A stretch of DNA of 64,000 bases from DATBGO01 sp050011895 (GTDB lineage Bacteria > Actinomycetota > Actinomycetes > Streptosporangiales > Streptosporangiaceae): positions 1 through 64,000 of the forward strand of contig JBEKIF010000010.1 of the NCBI GenBank assembly GCA_050011895.1, read 5' to 3'. The notes beneath the pieces were generated by a model. That model searched no databases and had not been told where the DNA came from. It was given only the letters and a program-made list of their open reading frames with translations. Position numbers and translations under genes: made by a program. Of this stretch, positions 15,759 through 24,398 are shown piece after piece. Position 1 is the first letter of the stretch. Every line of letters starts with the position of its first letter.

Positions 15759-17612
15759 TCAGACCCCCGTCGTGGAGCGCGGGTAGGCGATCTCCGGATC
15801 CGTGATGATATTGACCAGGTAGGGAGCGCCCGAGTCGAAGGCCCGGCGCAGCGCCGGCCCGATCTGGCCCGGCACTGTGACGATTTCCCCGGCCCCGCCT
15901 AGCGCGCTCGCCACGCGGTCATAGCGGCAACTCGGCTGCAGGTCGGCCGCGACATCGTAGCCGTAGAGCTGCTGCATCGGGTGCTTCTCCAGCCCCCAGA
16001 TGCCGTTATTGCCGCAAATCATCACCATAGGCAGCCGGTGCCTGACAGCGGTGTCGACATCCATCAGCGAGAACCCGGCGGCGCCGTCCCCGAGCAGCAG
16101 CACCACCTGTGCCGACGGCCGGGCGATCCGGGCGGCGATGGCGTATCCGAGGCCGGTGCCGAGGCATCCGTACGGGCCTGGGTCCAGCCAGCAGCCAGGA
16201 CGCTGCGCTTCGAGGTACTTTCCCGCATAGGAGACGAAGTCACCGCCGTCCCCGATCACTACCGCGTCGCTGTCAAGCAGCCTGGCGAGTTCACCGTAGA
16301 TCCGCATCGGATGAATCGGCTCGGCGTCGCTGCTCAGCAGCGGCGTGTCGGCGGCGATCGCGGCCCTGGCCGCGGCCTGGAGCCTGGGCAGCCAGGATTC
16401 CGTCCAGCGGGGAGGCGCGGCACCCGCCGCCTCCGGCGTGACGGCCGCCAGCCCGGCGAAGAACGCTGCCAGGTCGCCTGCTGCGCGGCCGGCCAGCTCG
16501 CGGTGGCGCGCTACCCGCTCCGCCGCGTCAGCGACATGCACGACCAGGGCGGGCGGCGTCCCGTTCTTGCCGCCGTAGTCACCGTAGCCGAGCCGGAAAT
16601 CCAGCGGCGTGCCCACCACGATCACCAGGTCGGCCTCGCCGAGGGCGACCGACCGTGCCCTGGAAACGAGCAGCTCATGCCCGGCTGGCAGGATCCCGCG
16701 CCCCTGGCCGTTCGCGATCACCGGCAGGGCAAGCTGCTCGGCGGCGGCACGTGCCGCATCCGCCGCGCCGTCCAGCCACACATCCGAGCCGAGGACAAGC
16801 ACCGGACGGCTGGCCTGGGCGAGCAGCCGGGCGATCTGCGCGACCGCCTCAGGGCCGGTTACGCCGCCGCCGGGGGCGTCCGCGCCGGCCGCCGCCTGGC
16901 CGCCCGCCGCCTGGCCGCCCGCTGCCCGTCCCGCCGCAGTCTGGCCGGGTGCAGTCTGGCCGGGTGCAGTCTGGCCGGGTGCAGTCTGCCCGGTTGCCGT
17001 CTGCCCGGCCGCCGCGCGGGCGGGTGCCGCCGGACGTGAGCCGGTGCTGCCGAACAGGGCTTCCAGGCTGACGTCAAGGAAGACCGGGCCGCGGTGGCGC
17101 GTGCCGGCCAGCGCGAACGCTGCATCGACCGCCGCGCCGACCCCGCTGCTTTGATGCTCGGTGAAGGCCCGCTTCGTGATTGCCCCCAGCAGCACCGGAT
17201 GGTCGATCTCCTGGAGACTGCCCGCGCCCCAGCGGTAGTCGGGAGCCCGGCCGCCGATGACGACCAGGGGCGCGCCGTTGAAGTGCGCAGTAGTTATCGC
17301 GCTGACGCCGTTGGTCACCCCGGGGCCGGCGGTCAGGACCGCGAGCCCGGGGCTGCGGGTAAGCCGGCCGGTGGCCTCGGCGGCGAACACCGCGGTCTGC
17401 TCGTGCCTGACGTCCACGATGCGCAGCGGCGGATCGCCCTTGACGGCGCCGTCATACAGCGGGAAAACGTGGCCGCCGGACAGCGTGAACATGGTCTGGA
17501 CACCATGCCGCTGCGCCGAGGCGACGGCGTGCGCGCCGCCGTGATCAGGCACCTGCCCCGGCTCCGGCGGCGCTCCGCTGGCCCGGACGTCGTCCCGTTC
17601 GCTGCCGCCCAT
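15759..17612 (-). CDS. Thiamine pyrophosphate-dependent acetolactate-synthase-like enzyme
   Basis: 617 residues in three domains. The Pyr domain has TLSGGHVFPLYDG and the cofactor-activating Glu in VRHEQTAVFAAEATGR, then AVLTAGPGVTNGVSA. The middle domain starts after residue 245. The PP domain has GDGAAGFSLMDVDTAVRHRL to GNNGIWG, the TPP-binding signature. The exact reaction (acetolactate synthesis, 2-hydroxyacyl-CoA lysis or another decarboxylation) is not settled by motifs. Between Pyr and middle domains lies a repeat-rich linker of ~45 residues (QTAPG units). It starts nine bases after the GntR gene, so they likely share a transcript. Confidence 0.85.
   Translation of the reverse strand: MGGSERDDVRASGAPPEPGQVPDHGGAHAVASAQRHGVQTMFTLSGGHVFPLYDGAVKGDPPLRIVDVRHEQTAVFAAEATGRLTRSPGLAVLTAGPGVTNGVSAITTAHFNGAPLVVIGGRAPDYRWGAGSLQEIDHPVLLGAITKRAFTEHQSSGVGAAVDAAFALAGTRHRGPVFLDVSLEALFGSTGSRPAAPARAAAGQTATGQTAPGQTAPGQTAPGQTAAGRAAGGQAAGGQAAAGADAPGGGVTGPEAVAQIARLLAQASRPVLVLGSDVWLDGAADAARAAAEQLALPVIANGQGRGILPAGHELLVSRARSVALGEADLVIVVGTPLDFRLGYGDYGGKNGTPPALVVHVADAAERVARHRELAGRAAGDLAAFFAGLAAVTPEAAGAAPPRWTESWLPRLQAAARAAIAADTPLLSSDAEPIHPMRIYGELARLLDSDAVVIGDGGDFVSYAGKYLEAQRPGCWLDPGPYGCLGTGLGYAIAARIARPSAQVVLLLGDGAAGFSLMDVDTAVRHRLPMVMICGNNGIWGLEKHPMQQLYGYDVAADLQPSCRYDRVASALGGAGEIVTVPGQIGPALRRAFDSGAPYLVNIITDPEIAYPRSTTGV
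16936..17010. repeat. 15-bp tandem repeat, five copies, inside the TPP enzyme
   Basis: Units of GCAGTCTGGCCGGGT begin at 16936, 16951, 16966, 16981 and 16996, the last two diverged. They encode the pentapeptide QTAPG on the minus strand and lie in a linker, so length changes stay in frame. Confidence 0.9.
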
Positions 17613-17621
17613 GGGGTGACG

Positions 17622-18440
17622 TTACCAGCTGGTAGCAGATCCCTGGGCCGGGTGCGCCGGGCGCCGGGTCCGGGTGACAAACTTGTACCTATCGCCCCGG
17701 TACCACGACTGCGACCACTCCACCGGGGTGCCCGAGGCGTCGAACGCGCGCCTGCTGAGCAGCAGCAGCGGCAGCCCGGCATCCACGCCGAGCAGGCGGG
17801 CATCTGCGGGGCCCGCCAGCACGGTCTCGATCGTCTCCTCCGCCTGCGCCAGTTCCACTCCGTAGCCGGACGCGAGCGTCTCATAGAGCGATGATGCCGC
17901 GTCCACCTTCCTGCGCAGCCCGGGGAACCGGCGCGCGGGCAGGTAGGAGGCGGCGATGGCCATCGGCTCGCCGTCAGCGAGCCTGAGCCGGTGGATGCGC
18001 AGCACGCGACCGCCTGGCCTGATGCCCAGCAGCAGGGCGAGTTCTTCGTCGGCCGGCCGGTATCCGGTGTCCAGGATCTGGGTCTGCGGGTTCAGCCCGC
18101 GGGCCCGCATCTCCTCGGTGTAGCCCGCAAGTTCCAGCAACTGGGCGACCTTCGGCGGGGCCACGAACGTGCCCTTGCCCTGCCTCCGCACCAGCCTGCC
18201 CTCGATGACAAGCTCGGCGAGCGCCTGCCGGATAGTGGTGCGCGACGTGCCATAACGCTGCGCCAGGTCGCGTTCACCTGGAACGGGTGAACCGGCCGCC
18301 ATCGAGCTGGTGAACGCCAGCAGCCCGCGTTTCACGCCGTAGTACTTGGGAAGCCGGGCATCCGCGGCTTCAGCAGGAAGATCACCAGCTGTCCTGACAT
18401 CCGGTGACGTCAGCGACATCTCCCTCTGCTTCGCAGTCAC
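17622..18440 (-). CDS. GntR/HutC-family transcriptional regulator
   Basis: 272 residues. The N-terminal winged helix-turn-helix reads SPVPGERDLAQRYGTSRTTI and RQALAELVIEGRLVRRQGKG. The C-terminal UTRA ligand domain has GRVLRIHRLRLADGEPMAIA and LLSRRAFDASGTPVEWSQSW. It is probably the regulator of the downstream TPP enzyme; the ligand is unknown. The start is GTG 18440 by frame, though ATG 18419 is possible. A palindrome lies between it and the divergent pdtaS. Confidence 0.85.
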   Translation of the reverse strand: MTAKQREMSLTSPDVRTAGDLPAEAADARLPKYYGVKRGLLAFTSSMAAGSPVPGERDLAQRYGTSRTTIRQALAELVIEGRLVRRQGKGTFVAPPKVAQLLELAGYTEEMRARGLNPQTQILDTGYRPADEELALLLGIRPGGRVLRIHRLRLADGEPMAIAASYLPARRFPGLRRKVDAASSLYETLASGYGVELAQAEETIETVLAGPADARLLGVDAGLPLLLLSRRAFDASGTPVEWSQSWYRGDRYKFVTRTRRPAHPAQGSATSW

Positions 18441-18466
18441 CCGGACATGGTCTCTCAGGTCGGTCC

Positions 18467-18478
18467 GCCTGATCAGGC
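18467..18478. promoter_or_regulatory. Palindrome in the GntR-pdtaS divergent gap (candidate operator)
   Basis: GCCTGATCAGGC is a perfect 12-base inverted repeat lying in the short gap between the divergent GntR and pdtaS genes, where an autoregulatory site would sit. GntR operators are short palindromes, but no consensus is matched. Confidence 0.35.
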
Positions 18479-18505
18479 AGATGCGATGATGGCGGGGTGC
18501 CTACG

Positions 18506-20023
18506 ATGACCAACCTTGCCCTCCGGCAGGCGGGGCTGGCCGAATCTGACGTGGAATGGCTGCACACGCTGGTGTCCGACTGGCAGCTGCTGGCCGACCT
18601 GTCCTTTGCCGATCTGGTCCTCTGGGCACCGCTCCAGGACGGATCGGGGTGGGTAGCGCTCGCGCAGATGCGGCCGACAACGGGGCCGACCGCCTTTCCC
18701 GACGATGTCGTCGGCTCGGTCAGGTCGGCCGCCGACCGGCCGTTCCTCGAGGCGGCGCGGCGTGACTGGCGGATTTGCCGGGAGGGGGATCCGGAATGGA
18801 CCAGCGGGGTGCCGGTCAGGCACGAGACGATCCCGGTGGCCCATGAGGGGAAGGTCATCGCCGTTATCGAGCGATCCACCAACCTCAGTGCGGCGCGCAC
18901 CCCCAGCCGGATGGATATCGCCTACCTGCGGGCCGCGGATGATCTTGCCCAGATGGTGGCGGCGGGCATGTTTCCCAGTACCGGCAACGAGCCCGCCTTG
19001 GTCAGGTCACCGCGGGTGGGCGACGGTCTGCTGCGGCTCAGCCGGTCGGGAAGGGTGACGTACGCGAGCCCGAATGCGCTGTCGGCCTACCGCAGGCTCG
19101 GGCTCACCGCCGACCTGGTCGGGGCCGAGCTCGGACCGCTCACGGCGCAGCTGTGCATGACGTCAGCGCCCCGCGACGACTCGCTGATACTGACGGCGAG
19201 CGGCCGTGCGCACATGGAGACGGAGGTCGAAGGCAACGGCTCTGTCGTGCAGCTCCGCACCATCCCGCTGGTCGTGACGGGGGCGAGATCGGGCGCGCTC
19301 GTCCTGGTTCGTGACGTCACCGAGCTTCGGCACCGGGAGCGTGAGCTGATGACCAAGGACGCGACGATCAAGGAAATCCACCATAGGGTCAAGAACAACC
19401 TGCAGACCGTGGCCGCGCTGCTACGGCTCCAGGCGCGCAGGCTCAAGGCGCCCGAGGCCCGTGCCGCGCTCGAGGAAGCCGTGCGCAGGGTCGGCTCTAT
19501 CGCCATCGTTCACGAGACTCTCTCCCACACCCCCGAAGAGATCGTGGATTTCGACGACATCGCGCGGCGGGTCGCGATGATGGCGAGGGAGGTGTCCGCG
19601 CCCGAGGCGCGGGTCACGCCCGAACTGCTGGGAAAATTCGGACTGCTCCCGGCGTCGCTGGCGACCCCGCTGGCCCTGGTCCTGACTGAGTTGCTGCAGA
19701 ACGCGCTGCAGCATGGCCTGACCCGTCCGACCGGTGCTGCGCTCGGCGGGACCCTCGAGGTGAGAGCCGCCAGAAATCAGCACCGGCTGACGGTCACTGT
19801 GGCCGATAACGGGGTCGGCCTGCCGACGGATTTCGATCTCGACTCCAGTGCCAGCCTCGGGCTGCAGATCGTCCGCACCCTGGTGGTCGCGGAGCTTGGC
19901 GGCCGACTGGAGATAGCACCGCAGGCCACCGGCGGCACAAAGGTGCTCGTGGACCTTCCGGTAGAGCCGCAACTGGCCGCGACCGACGGCGGCCCAGGAT
20001 CCGCCGCGCCGCTCGCGGGCTGA
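18506..20023 (+). CDS. pdtaS: Sensor histidine kinase PdtaS
   Basis: An N-terminal GAF domain (HTLVSDWQLLADLSFADLVL, RPTTGPTAF) is followed by a PAS domain (LRLSRSGRVTYASPNALSAY) and a HisKA_2 domain with IKEIHHRVKNNLQTVAALLR, then an ATPase domain (LALVLTELLQNALQHG, VADNGVGLP, SLGLQIVRTLV). This matches mycobacterial PdtaS along its length. That kinase phosphorylates the RNA-binding antiterminator PdtaR, whose gene is not in the window. ATG 18506 has GGCGGGG eight bases upstream, better than GTG 18497. It converges on whiB1, as in mycobacteria. Confidence 0.93.
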   Translation: MTNLALRQAGLAESDVEWLHTLVSDWQLLADLSFADLVLWAPLQDGSGWVALAQMRPTTGPTAFPDDVVGSVRSAADRPFLEAARRDWRICREGDPEWTSGVPVRHETIPVAHEGKVIAVIERSTNLSAARTPSRMDIAYLRAADDLAQMVAAGMFPSTGNEPALVRSPRVGDGLLRLSRSGRVTYASPNALSAYRRLGLTADLVGAELGPLTAQLCMTSAPRDDSLILTASGRAHMETEVEGNGSVVQLRTIPLVVTGARSGALVLVRDVTELRHRERELMTKDATIKEIHHRVKNNLQTVAALLRLQARRLKAPEARAALEEAVRRVGSIAIVHETLSHTPEEIVDFDDIARRVAMMAREVSAPEARVTPELLGKFGLLPASLATPLALVLTELLQNALQHGLTRPTGAALGGTLEVRAARNQHRLTVTVADNGVGLPTDFDLDSSASLGLQIVRTLVVAELGGRLEIAPQATGGTKVLVDLPVEPQLAATDGGPGSAAPLAG

Positions 20024-20118
20024 CGACGGCCGCCGGCTCCCCGGGCTAACAGCAAGCCGCCGACGCCGCCGGGGCTGACAGTCAGCCGCTGGCGAGGGCG
20101 GCGCTCAGGCGTTGGCCT

Positions 20119-20373
20119 TCAGGCGTTGGCGCCAGCCCGGACCCTGGCAGCGCGGCGCTTGAGCGCGCGCCGCTCGTCTTCGCTGAGGCCGCCCCAGACC
20201 CCAGAATCCTGGCCGCTCTCAAGCGCCCACTGCAGGCATGCCTCCTGCACTGGGCAGCGTTGACACACCTGCTTGGCCTCGTCGATCTGGAGCAGCGCGG
20301 GCCCTGTGTTGCCGATCGGAAAGAACAGCTCCGGATCTACGTCACGGCAGCCGGCGTGGTGACGCCAGTCCAT
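20119..20373 (-). CDS. whiB1: WhiB1-family iron-sulphur transcription regulator
   Basis: 84 residues. It carries the four [4Fe-4S] Cys (9, 37, 40, 46), the GVWGG turn (58-62) and a basic tail KRRAARVRAG. MDWRHHAGCRD and NTGPALLQIDEAKQVCQRCP match WhiB1/WblE closely. WhiB1 is NO-sensitive, binds sigma A region 4 and is essential in mycobacteria. ATG 20373 lies nine bases from AAGGAG; the upstream GTG 20382 abuts the RBS and is unlikely. A CRP-like site is present upstream. Confidence 0.95.
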   Translation of the reverse strand: MDWRHHAGCRDVDPELFFPIGNTGPALLQIDEAKQVCQRCPVQEACLQWALESGQDSGVWGGLSEDERRALKRRAARVRAGANA

Positions 20374-20812
20374 GAGGTCCACTCCTTCTAAGGACGGTGC
20401 CGTGGCCTCGCCCCGTTGCGTCAGTCGTGCTTGTGAACGATTTCACGAGCTATAACATATGCCGGGACCTGTGTAGTTCCCGAGCCGAGAAGGTCCTTGA
20501 GTCACCGGACTCGCGCCCCGATCGGCTCCCGGACATGCCGTCGGACGCGGTCACGACGACCTTGCCCGCACCCAACCCGGGGACGCGTGGCTAGCGCGCC
20601 GCTCGCCGGGAGCGTTACAACCCTCTCAAGCGCGGCGATCAACCGCAAGAGGCTTTGGCAAAGGTTCGGGTGGATTTCGGTGTCAGATGAGTCACATTGC
20701 GGGCATGGCACATCGTCAGGCCCGCACGTCAGATGCTGACACGGCCTGCTTGAGCAGCGAAATGCAACCTTTTATAAGGGTATCAGCCGCTTTATTCTAA
20801 TCGCTCAATGCT
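20374..20812. other. Long intergenic region between whiB1 and the lipid kinase gene
   Basis: Nearly 440 bases with no supported gene. Near whiB1 it holds the CRP-like site and an AT-rich segment that could be the -10. Further along, GTCAG-N3-CTGAC (20728-20740) is an inverted repeat, and GTCAGATG occurs twice (about 20681 and 20728). The last 60 bases are AT-rich, with a short CCTT/AAGG hairpin near 20768, possibly the terminator of the leftward kinase gene. Confidence 0.45.
20432..20447. promoter_or_regulatory. CRP-like site upstream of whiB1
   Basis: TGTGA-N6-TCACG matches nine of the ten defined bases of the CRP consensus TGTGA-N6-TCACA. It lies 59-74 bases upstream of the whiB1 start, beside an AT-rich TATAACATAT. 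Mycobacterial whiB1 is a known target of the cAMP receptor protein, so conservation of this control is likely. The transcription start is not known. Confidence 0.65.
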
Positions 20813-21751
20813 TCATACTATGACACGCAGCGCGTTCGGGATTGACGCGAACCTGACGTGCTCACGTTCGCCCATGTACTCGCCGTCAACCTGGAAGGCC
20901 ACCGGCCTGCTCGCGGTAAAGGCTAGCCGTGCCTCATCGTGCGCGGTCAGCACGCTCCGCCCGCGGGCGGGGGGTCCTGCCGGGGACAGCATCTGGCGCA
21001 GGGTCCGCAGCGCCGCGGCGGTATGCAGGCTGCGAAGCGCGAACACATCGAGCCCGCGGTCGAACGCGGCTCGCGGGTTAGTGTTGACGGGACGCCGGCC
21101 GAGGTACGTCCATGGCGCGGTATTGGAAATGATCCCGAGATGGAACGGCCCGGCCGGCGGATGCCCGTCGCGTTCCAGCGTGAGCGCGGGATGGCCCCTG
21201 TCGGTCCGCAGGAAGAACTGGCGGACCGCCGTCCTCGCATACAGGGCCGGCGTGACCAGCCGCCCGGGTGCCCGCTGCCCGTCGACGGCCCGCACCACCT
21301 CCGCGTCGAAACCGAGCCCGGCATTGAAGGCAAAGTACCTGGTCTCGGCCAGGCCAACGCCAATGTCGCGGTGCCTGCCGTCGGCCAGCGCCTGCAGGAT
21401 CCACCCGGCGGCGTCGACCGGATCAGGCGGCAGCCCGAGCGCGCGGGTGAATACGTTGGCACTGCCGCCCGGCAATGGCGCCAGGGCAGGCAGGCCGGCC
21501 CCGGCGGTGCCACGGTCCGATGTACCGAGGATTCCGTTGACCGCCTCATTCACGGTCCCGTCCCCGCCGAGCGTGAGCACCAGGCCGAAACCCGCGCATC
21601 GGGCCTCAGCGGCCAGGCCGGTAGCGTCGCCCCGGTAACGTGTCTGGACGACGTCAAGGTCGACGGCGGACGCGAGTGCGCGCACGATGACGTCGCGGCG
21701 TAGCCGCGTCGTGGAGGTGGCCTGTGGATTCACGATCAGGAGCGCGCGCAC
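20813..21751 (-). CDS. Diacylglycerol kinase-family lipid/sphingosine kinase
   Basis: 312 residues, the usual size. It starts MRALLIVNPQATSTTR, with the catalytic glycine-rich loop LTLGGDGTVNEAVNG and PLPGGSANVFTRALG; the C-terminal half is the beta-rich lipid domain (FNAGLGFDAEV, FQVDGEYMG). Members phosphorylate diacylglycerol or phosphatidylinositol-type lipids at the membrane. The start is GTG 21751. It is divergent from a small membrane protein 32 bases away. Confidence 0.87.
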   Translation of the reverse strand: MRALLIVNPQATSTTRLRRDVIVRALASAVDLDVVQTRYRGDATGLAAEARCAGFGLVLTLGGDGTVNEAVNGILGTSDRGTAGAGLPALAPLPGGSANVFTRALGLPPDPVDAAGWILQALADGRHRDIGVGLAETRYFAFNAGLGFDAEVVRAVDGQRAPGRLVTPALYARTAVRQFFLRTDRGHPALTLERDGHPPAGPFHLGIISNTAPWTYLGRRPVNTNPRAAFDRGLDVFALRSLHTAAALRTLRQMLSPAGPPARGRSVLTAHDEARLAFTASRPVAFQVDGEYMGEREHVRFASIPNALRVIV

Positions 21752-21783
21752 GCGCTCAGGTTAGCGAGTCCGGAAATTCCGAA

Positions 21784-22212
21784 ATGCCGCGGCGCCCGGC
21801 GACTGTGCTCGTCGCGGCGGTGGTGCAGGCGGCCGAAGCGGCCGGGGTGCTCACCGCTTCGATCCTGGCCGGGATCGATACCGGAGCCGGGCGGTCCTAT
21901 CACGCTGACAGCGGTATAGCGCTGACGCTGATCGGGGCGGCAACGGCACTGGCGCTGGGGTGTGTCGCGGCCGGGCTGGCCAGGACACGTCGCTGGAGCC
22001 GTACTCCGGCCATGCTCACCCAGCTGTTCGTCGGCATCGTCGGCATCTACCTGGTCCAGGGCCATCGCTATGACTGGGGCGTGCCCGGCATAGCGCTGGC
22101 GGCCGCCGGATTCGCGGCCCTGCTCGCCAGGCCCAGCCTGCGCGCGCTGGCCGGCGGTCCGGCCGCGCCGATCTCGCGCGACCCGGACGGCCCCCGCTCG
22201 GACGGCGGCTAG
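21784..22212 (+). CDS. Small four-helix membrane protein of unknown function
   Basis: 142 residues from ATG 21784. Hydrophobic stretches are ATVLVAAVVQAAEAAGVLTA, GIALTLIGAATALALGCVAA, LTQLFVGIVGIYLVQ and PGIALAAAGFAALLA. I recognise no family. The last four bases overlap the end of the convergent sigF. Confidence 0.6.
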   Translation: MPRRPATVLVAAVVQAAEAAGVLTASILAGIDTGAGRSYHADSGIALTLIGAATALALGCVAAGLARTRRWSRTPAMLTQLFVGIVGIYLVQGHRYDWGVPGIALAAAGFAALLARPSLRALAGGPAAPISRDPDGPRSDGG

Positions 22213-23207
22213 TCGTCGGTGGTGAGCCCCTCACGGAGCTGGGCAAGGGTCCGGGCCAGCAGCCGTGATACGTGCATTTGCGAGATGCCGAGCTCGATCG
22301 CGATCTGAGACTGGGTCATGTTCCCGAAGAACCGCAGCAGCAGGATCCGCTTCTCCCGTGGCGGGAGCCGTTCCAGCAATGGCTTGAGCGATTCCCGGTA
22401 CTCGACTCCCTCCAGGGCGTCGTCAAGCATCCCCAGCGACTCGGCCACCGCCGGCGCGTCGTCGTCGCCCGAGTCGGGCGCATCCAGCGACACGGTGGAG
22501 TAGGCATTGGCCGACTCCAGGCCCTCGAGCACCTCCTCCTCGCTCATCTGCAGATGAGCCGCGAGCTCCGCCACCGTGGGCGCCCGGCCAAGTCGCTGGG
22601 CCAGGTCGCTGATGGCCTTGGTCAGCGCCAGCTTGAGTTCCTGCAGCCGCCGGGGCACCCGGACGGCCCATCCTTTGTCACGGAAGTGCCGCTTGATCTC
22701 GCCGACAATGGTGGGTGTCGCATAGGTGGAGAACTCCACGCCGCGGCTGAGATCAAACCGGTCGATGGACTTGATGAGGCCGATGGTGGCCACCTGGGTG
22801 AGATCGTCGAGCCATTCGCCCCTGTTGCGGAACCTGCGCGCGAGGTACTCGACCAGCGGCAGGTGCAGTTCGACCAGCTCGCCGCGAATGCGCAGCCGCT
22901 CCTCATCTCCGGCGGGCAGCACCGCGAGCCGCTCGAACAGGTCTCGTGCCCGTCCCCGCTCGCGCGGCGCGTGCTGGATCTTCGGAGCCGCCAGGGCGTC
23001 GTCAGCGGCCGTGCCCTCGGCCGGCGTGCCCTCGGCCGCCGCGTCATCGGCCGCCGCGTCATCGGCCGGCTCCTCGTCGGCGTCCCGGAAATCGATCACC
23101 GTGGCGCCGGGGAGGTCAGTCTCCCCGCTCGCCGCCCCGCCCCCGGCACGCGCGATCACCGTGCTCTCGAACTCCTCGGTCAAGGTGACCTCGATCTCCC
23201 CCGTCAT
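22209..23207 (-). CDS. sigF: SigB/SigF/SigG-subfamily RNA polymerase sigma factor
   Basis: 332 residues. Region 2 is ELHLPLVEYLARRFRNRGEW and FDLSRGVEFSTYATPTIVGE with IKRHFRDKGWAVRVPRRLQE; region 3 is RAPTVAELAAHLQMSEEEVL; region 4 is LPPREKRILLLRFFGNMTQS and ELGISQMHVSRLLARTLAQL. This is the stress/development sigma type controlled by partner-switching anti-sigma kinases. The N-terminus carries an acidic extension of ~100 residues with repeats of DDAA and EGT(P/A)AE units. ATG 23207 overlaps the stop of the upstream anti-sigma gene. Confidence 0.92.
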   Translation of the reverse strand: MTGEIEVTLTEEFESTVIARAGGGAASGETDLPGATVIDFRDADEEPADDAAADDAAAEGTPAEGTAADDALAAPKIQHAPRERGRARDLFERLAVLPAGDEERLRIRGELVELHLPLVEYLARRFRNRGEWLDDLTQVATIGLIKSIDRFDLSRGVEFSTYATPTIVGEIKRHFRDKGWAVRVPRRLQELKLALTKAISDLAQRLGRAPTVAELAAHLQMSEEEVLEGLESANAYSTVSLDAPDSGDDDAPAVAESLGMLDDALEGVEYRESLKPLLERLPPREKRILLLRFFGNMTQSQIAIELGISQMHVSRLLARTLAQLREGLTTDD

Positions 23208-23722
23208 ACTGATCCCGATATCTCGCGGGTCTTGCGCATTACGATGGTCAGCAGATCGCCTGGCCCCACGTGCGCCTCGACGCTTCCCGCCAGTGCGGAC
23301 AGCACAGTCCAGGCGAAGGTGTCGCTCGCCGGCGGCTGCGGCGCCAGGCAGTCAGCCGAAACCGAGATAGTCATCATGTCGTGGTCGAGCGAGAAGACGC
23401 ACTCGAGGCTGCCTCCCGGCCGCGCCTGGCTCAGCAGCATGGCGCAGGCCTCATCGACGGCAATACGCAGGTCCTCGATCTCGTCGAGGGTGAAATCCAG
23501 GCGTGCCGCCAGGCCAGCCGTCGCCGTGCGGAGCACCGACAGATAGGCACCCTCGGCCGGCAGCCGGACCGACACCCGGTCCTGCGCGTCGGAAAGGTCG
23601 CCAGGGTAGCCACGGACGGCAACGGCAGGCCCCGGACGGCCGGCCAGGGGCGCGGCGTCATCCTCGCGCGCCACCGTGCTCGCGGCTGGCCCGATCGCCG
23701 GTGCGGTGGTCTTCTCGGTCAC
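23204..23722 (-). CDS. RsbW/UsfX-like anti-sigma factor (serine-protein kinase family)
   Basis: 172 residues. An HATPase fold shows SVRLPAEGAYLSVLRTATAG, LDEIEDLRIAVDEACAMLLS (N-box like) and GPGDLLTIVMRK. As in RsbW/UsfX it should bind and inhibit the SigF encoded directly downstream, which it overlaps by ATGA. I chose GTG 23722, with AGGAGG about seven bases upstream; the frame is open further upstream but has no family sequence. The classic second ATP motif is degenerate, so kinase activity is uncertain. Confidence 0.85.
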   Translation of the reverse strand: MTEKTTAPAIGPAASTVAREDDAAPLAGRPGPAVAVRGYPGDLSDAQDRVSVRLPAEGAYLSVLRTATAGLAARLDFTLDEIEDLRIAVDEACAMLLSQARPGGSLECVFSLDHDMMTISVSADCLAPQPPASDTFAWTVLSALAGSVEAHVGPGDLLTIVMRKTREISGSV

Positions 23723-23907
23723 GTCTGCCCTCCTGGAGCGTCCGGCACCGTCCCCGCAGGGCGGCCGACCGGTTCCTGTCTGCAACCTACCGTGCGCGCG
23801 CCGCTGCGCTGACACGCCGCGCGGCCAGCGTGCGCCGAGTACGGTGAGGGGCCGCGCGTACCGTCGCCGCGCGGCCCCAACTGTCAGACTTCCGGACCTC
23901 TGCCAGG

Positions 23908-24315
23908 TCAGGCCTGCTTTGTCGCCCAGAAGATCTTTCCGATCTCCTCGATCTTGCCCAGTAGTTCGTCGGCCTTCGCCACATCCGTGCTGCCCTTCGT
24001 GCCGCCCGCTCCCGCGAGCTTGGTGGCCTCGTTGAACAACTGGTTCAGCTGCGGGTACTTCTCGAAGTGCGGCGGCTTGAAGTAATCGGTCCATAGCACC
24101 CACAGATGATGCTTGACGAGTTCCGAGCGCTCCTCCTTGATCTGCAGCGCGCGGGTACGGAACTCCGGGTCCGCATTCTGCTGATACTTCTCGCAGATCG
24201 CGCGGACCGATTCAGCCTCGATCCTGGCTTGCGCCGGATCGTAGACGCCGCAGGGGAGGTCACAGTGAGCGTGCGCCGTGGCCCTCGGCTCGAGGATACG
24301 TGCGAGCAACCTCAT
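23908..24315 (-). CDS. sodN: Nickel superoxide dismutase
   Basis: 135 residues. A 16-residue propeptide ends at ATAHA before the nickel hook HCDLPCGVYDP, whose His1, Cys2 and Cys6 of the mature protein bind nickel. The helical bundle follows (ARIEAESVRAICEKYQQ, ELVKHHLWVLWTDYFKPPH). Cytoplasmic Ni-SOD dismutates superoxide after its propeptide is removed by SodX, encoded divergently 83 bases away. ATG 24315 follows AAGGA. Confidence 0.97.
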   Translation of the reverse strand: MRLLARILEPRATAHAHCDLPCGVYDPAQARIEAESVRAICEKYQQNADPEFRTRALQIKEERSELVKHHLWVLWTDYFKPPHFEKYPQLNQLFNEATKLAGAGGTKGSTDVAKADELLGKIEEIGKIFWATKQA

Positions 24316-24398
24316 CGATGTCCTTCTCTCGTGTCAGATCATGGGTAACGGAATTCTGACAGTACCCCGTTGGCTCGATCGCGTTCAGGGAGGGCTCC

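Noticed and set aside
17623..17634. TACCAGCTGGTA palindrome as GntR operator
   Set aside because: It encodes the last codons of the GntR gene and overlaps its stop, so the symmetry may be chance.
22272..23546. 424-codon plus-strand frame opposite sigF and the anti-sigma gene
   Set aside because: Shadow of sigF; no domain and no RBS.
24343..24348. GGGTAA as a SigF-type -10 before sodX
   Set aside because: No acceptable -35 at the right distance.
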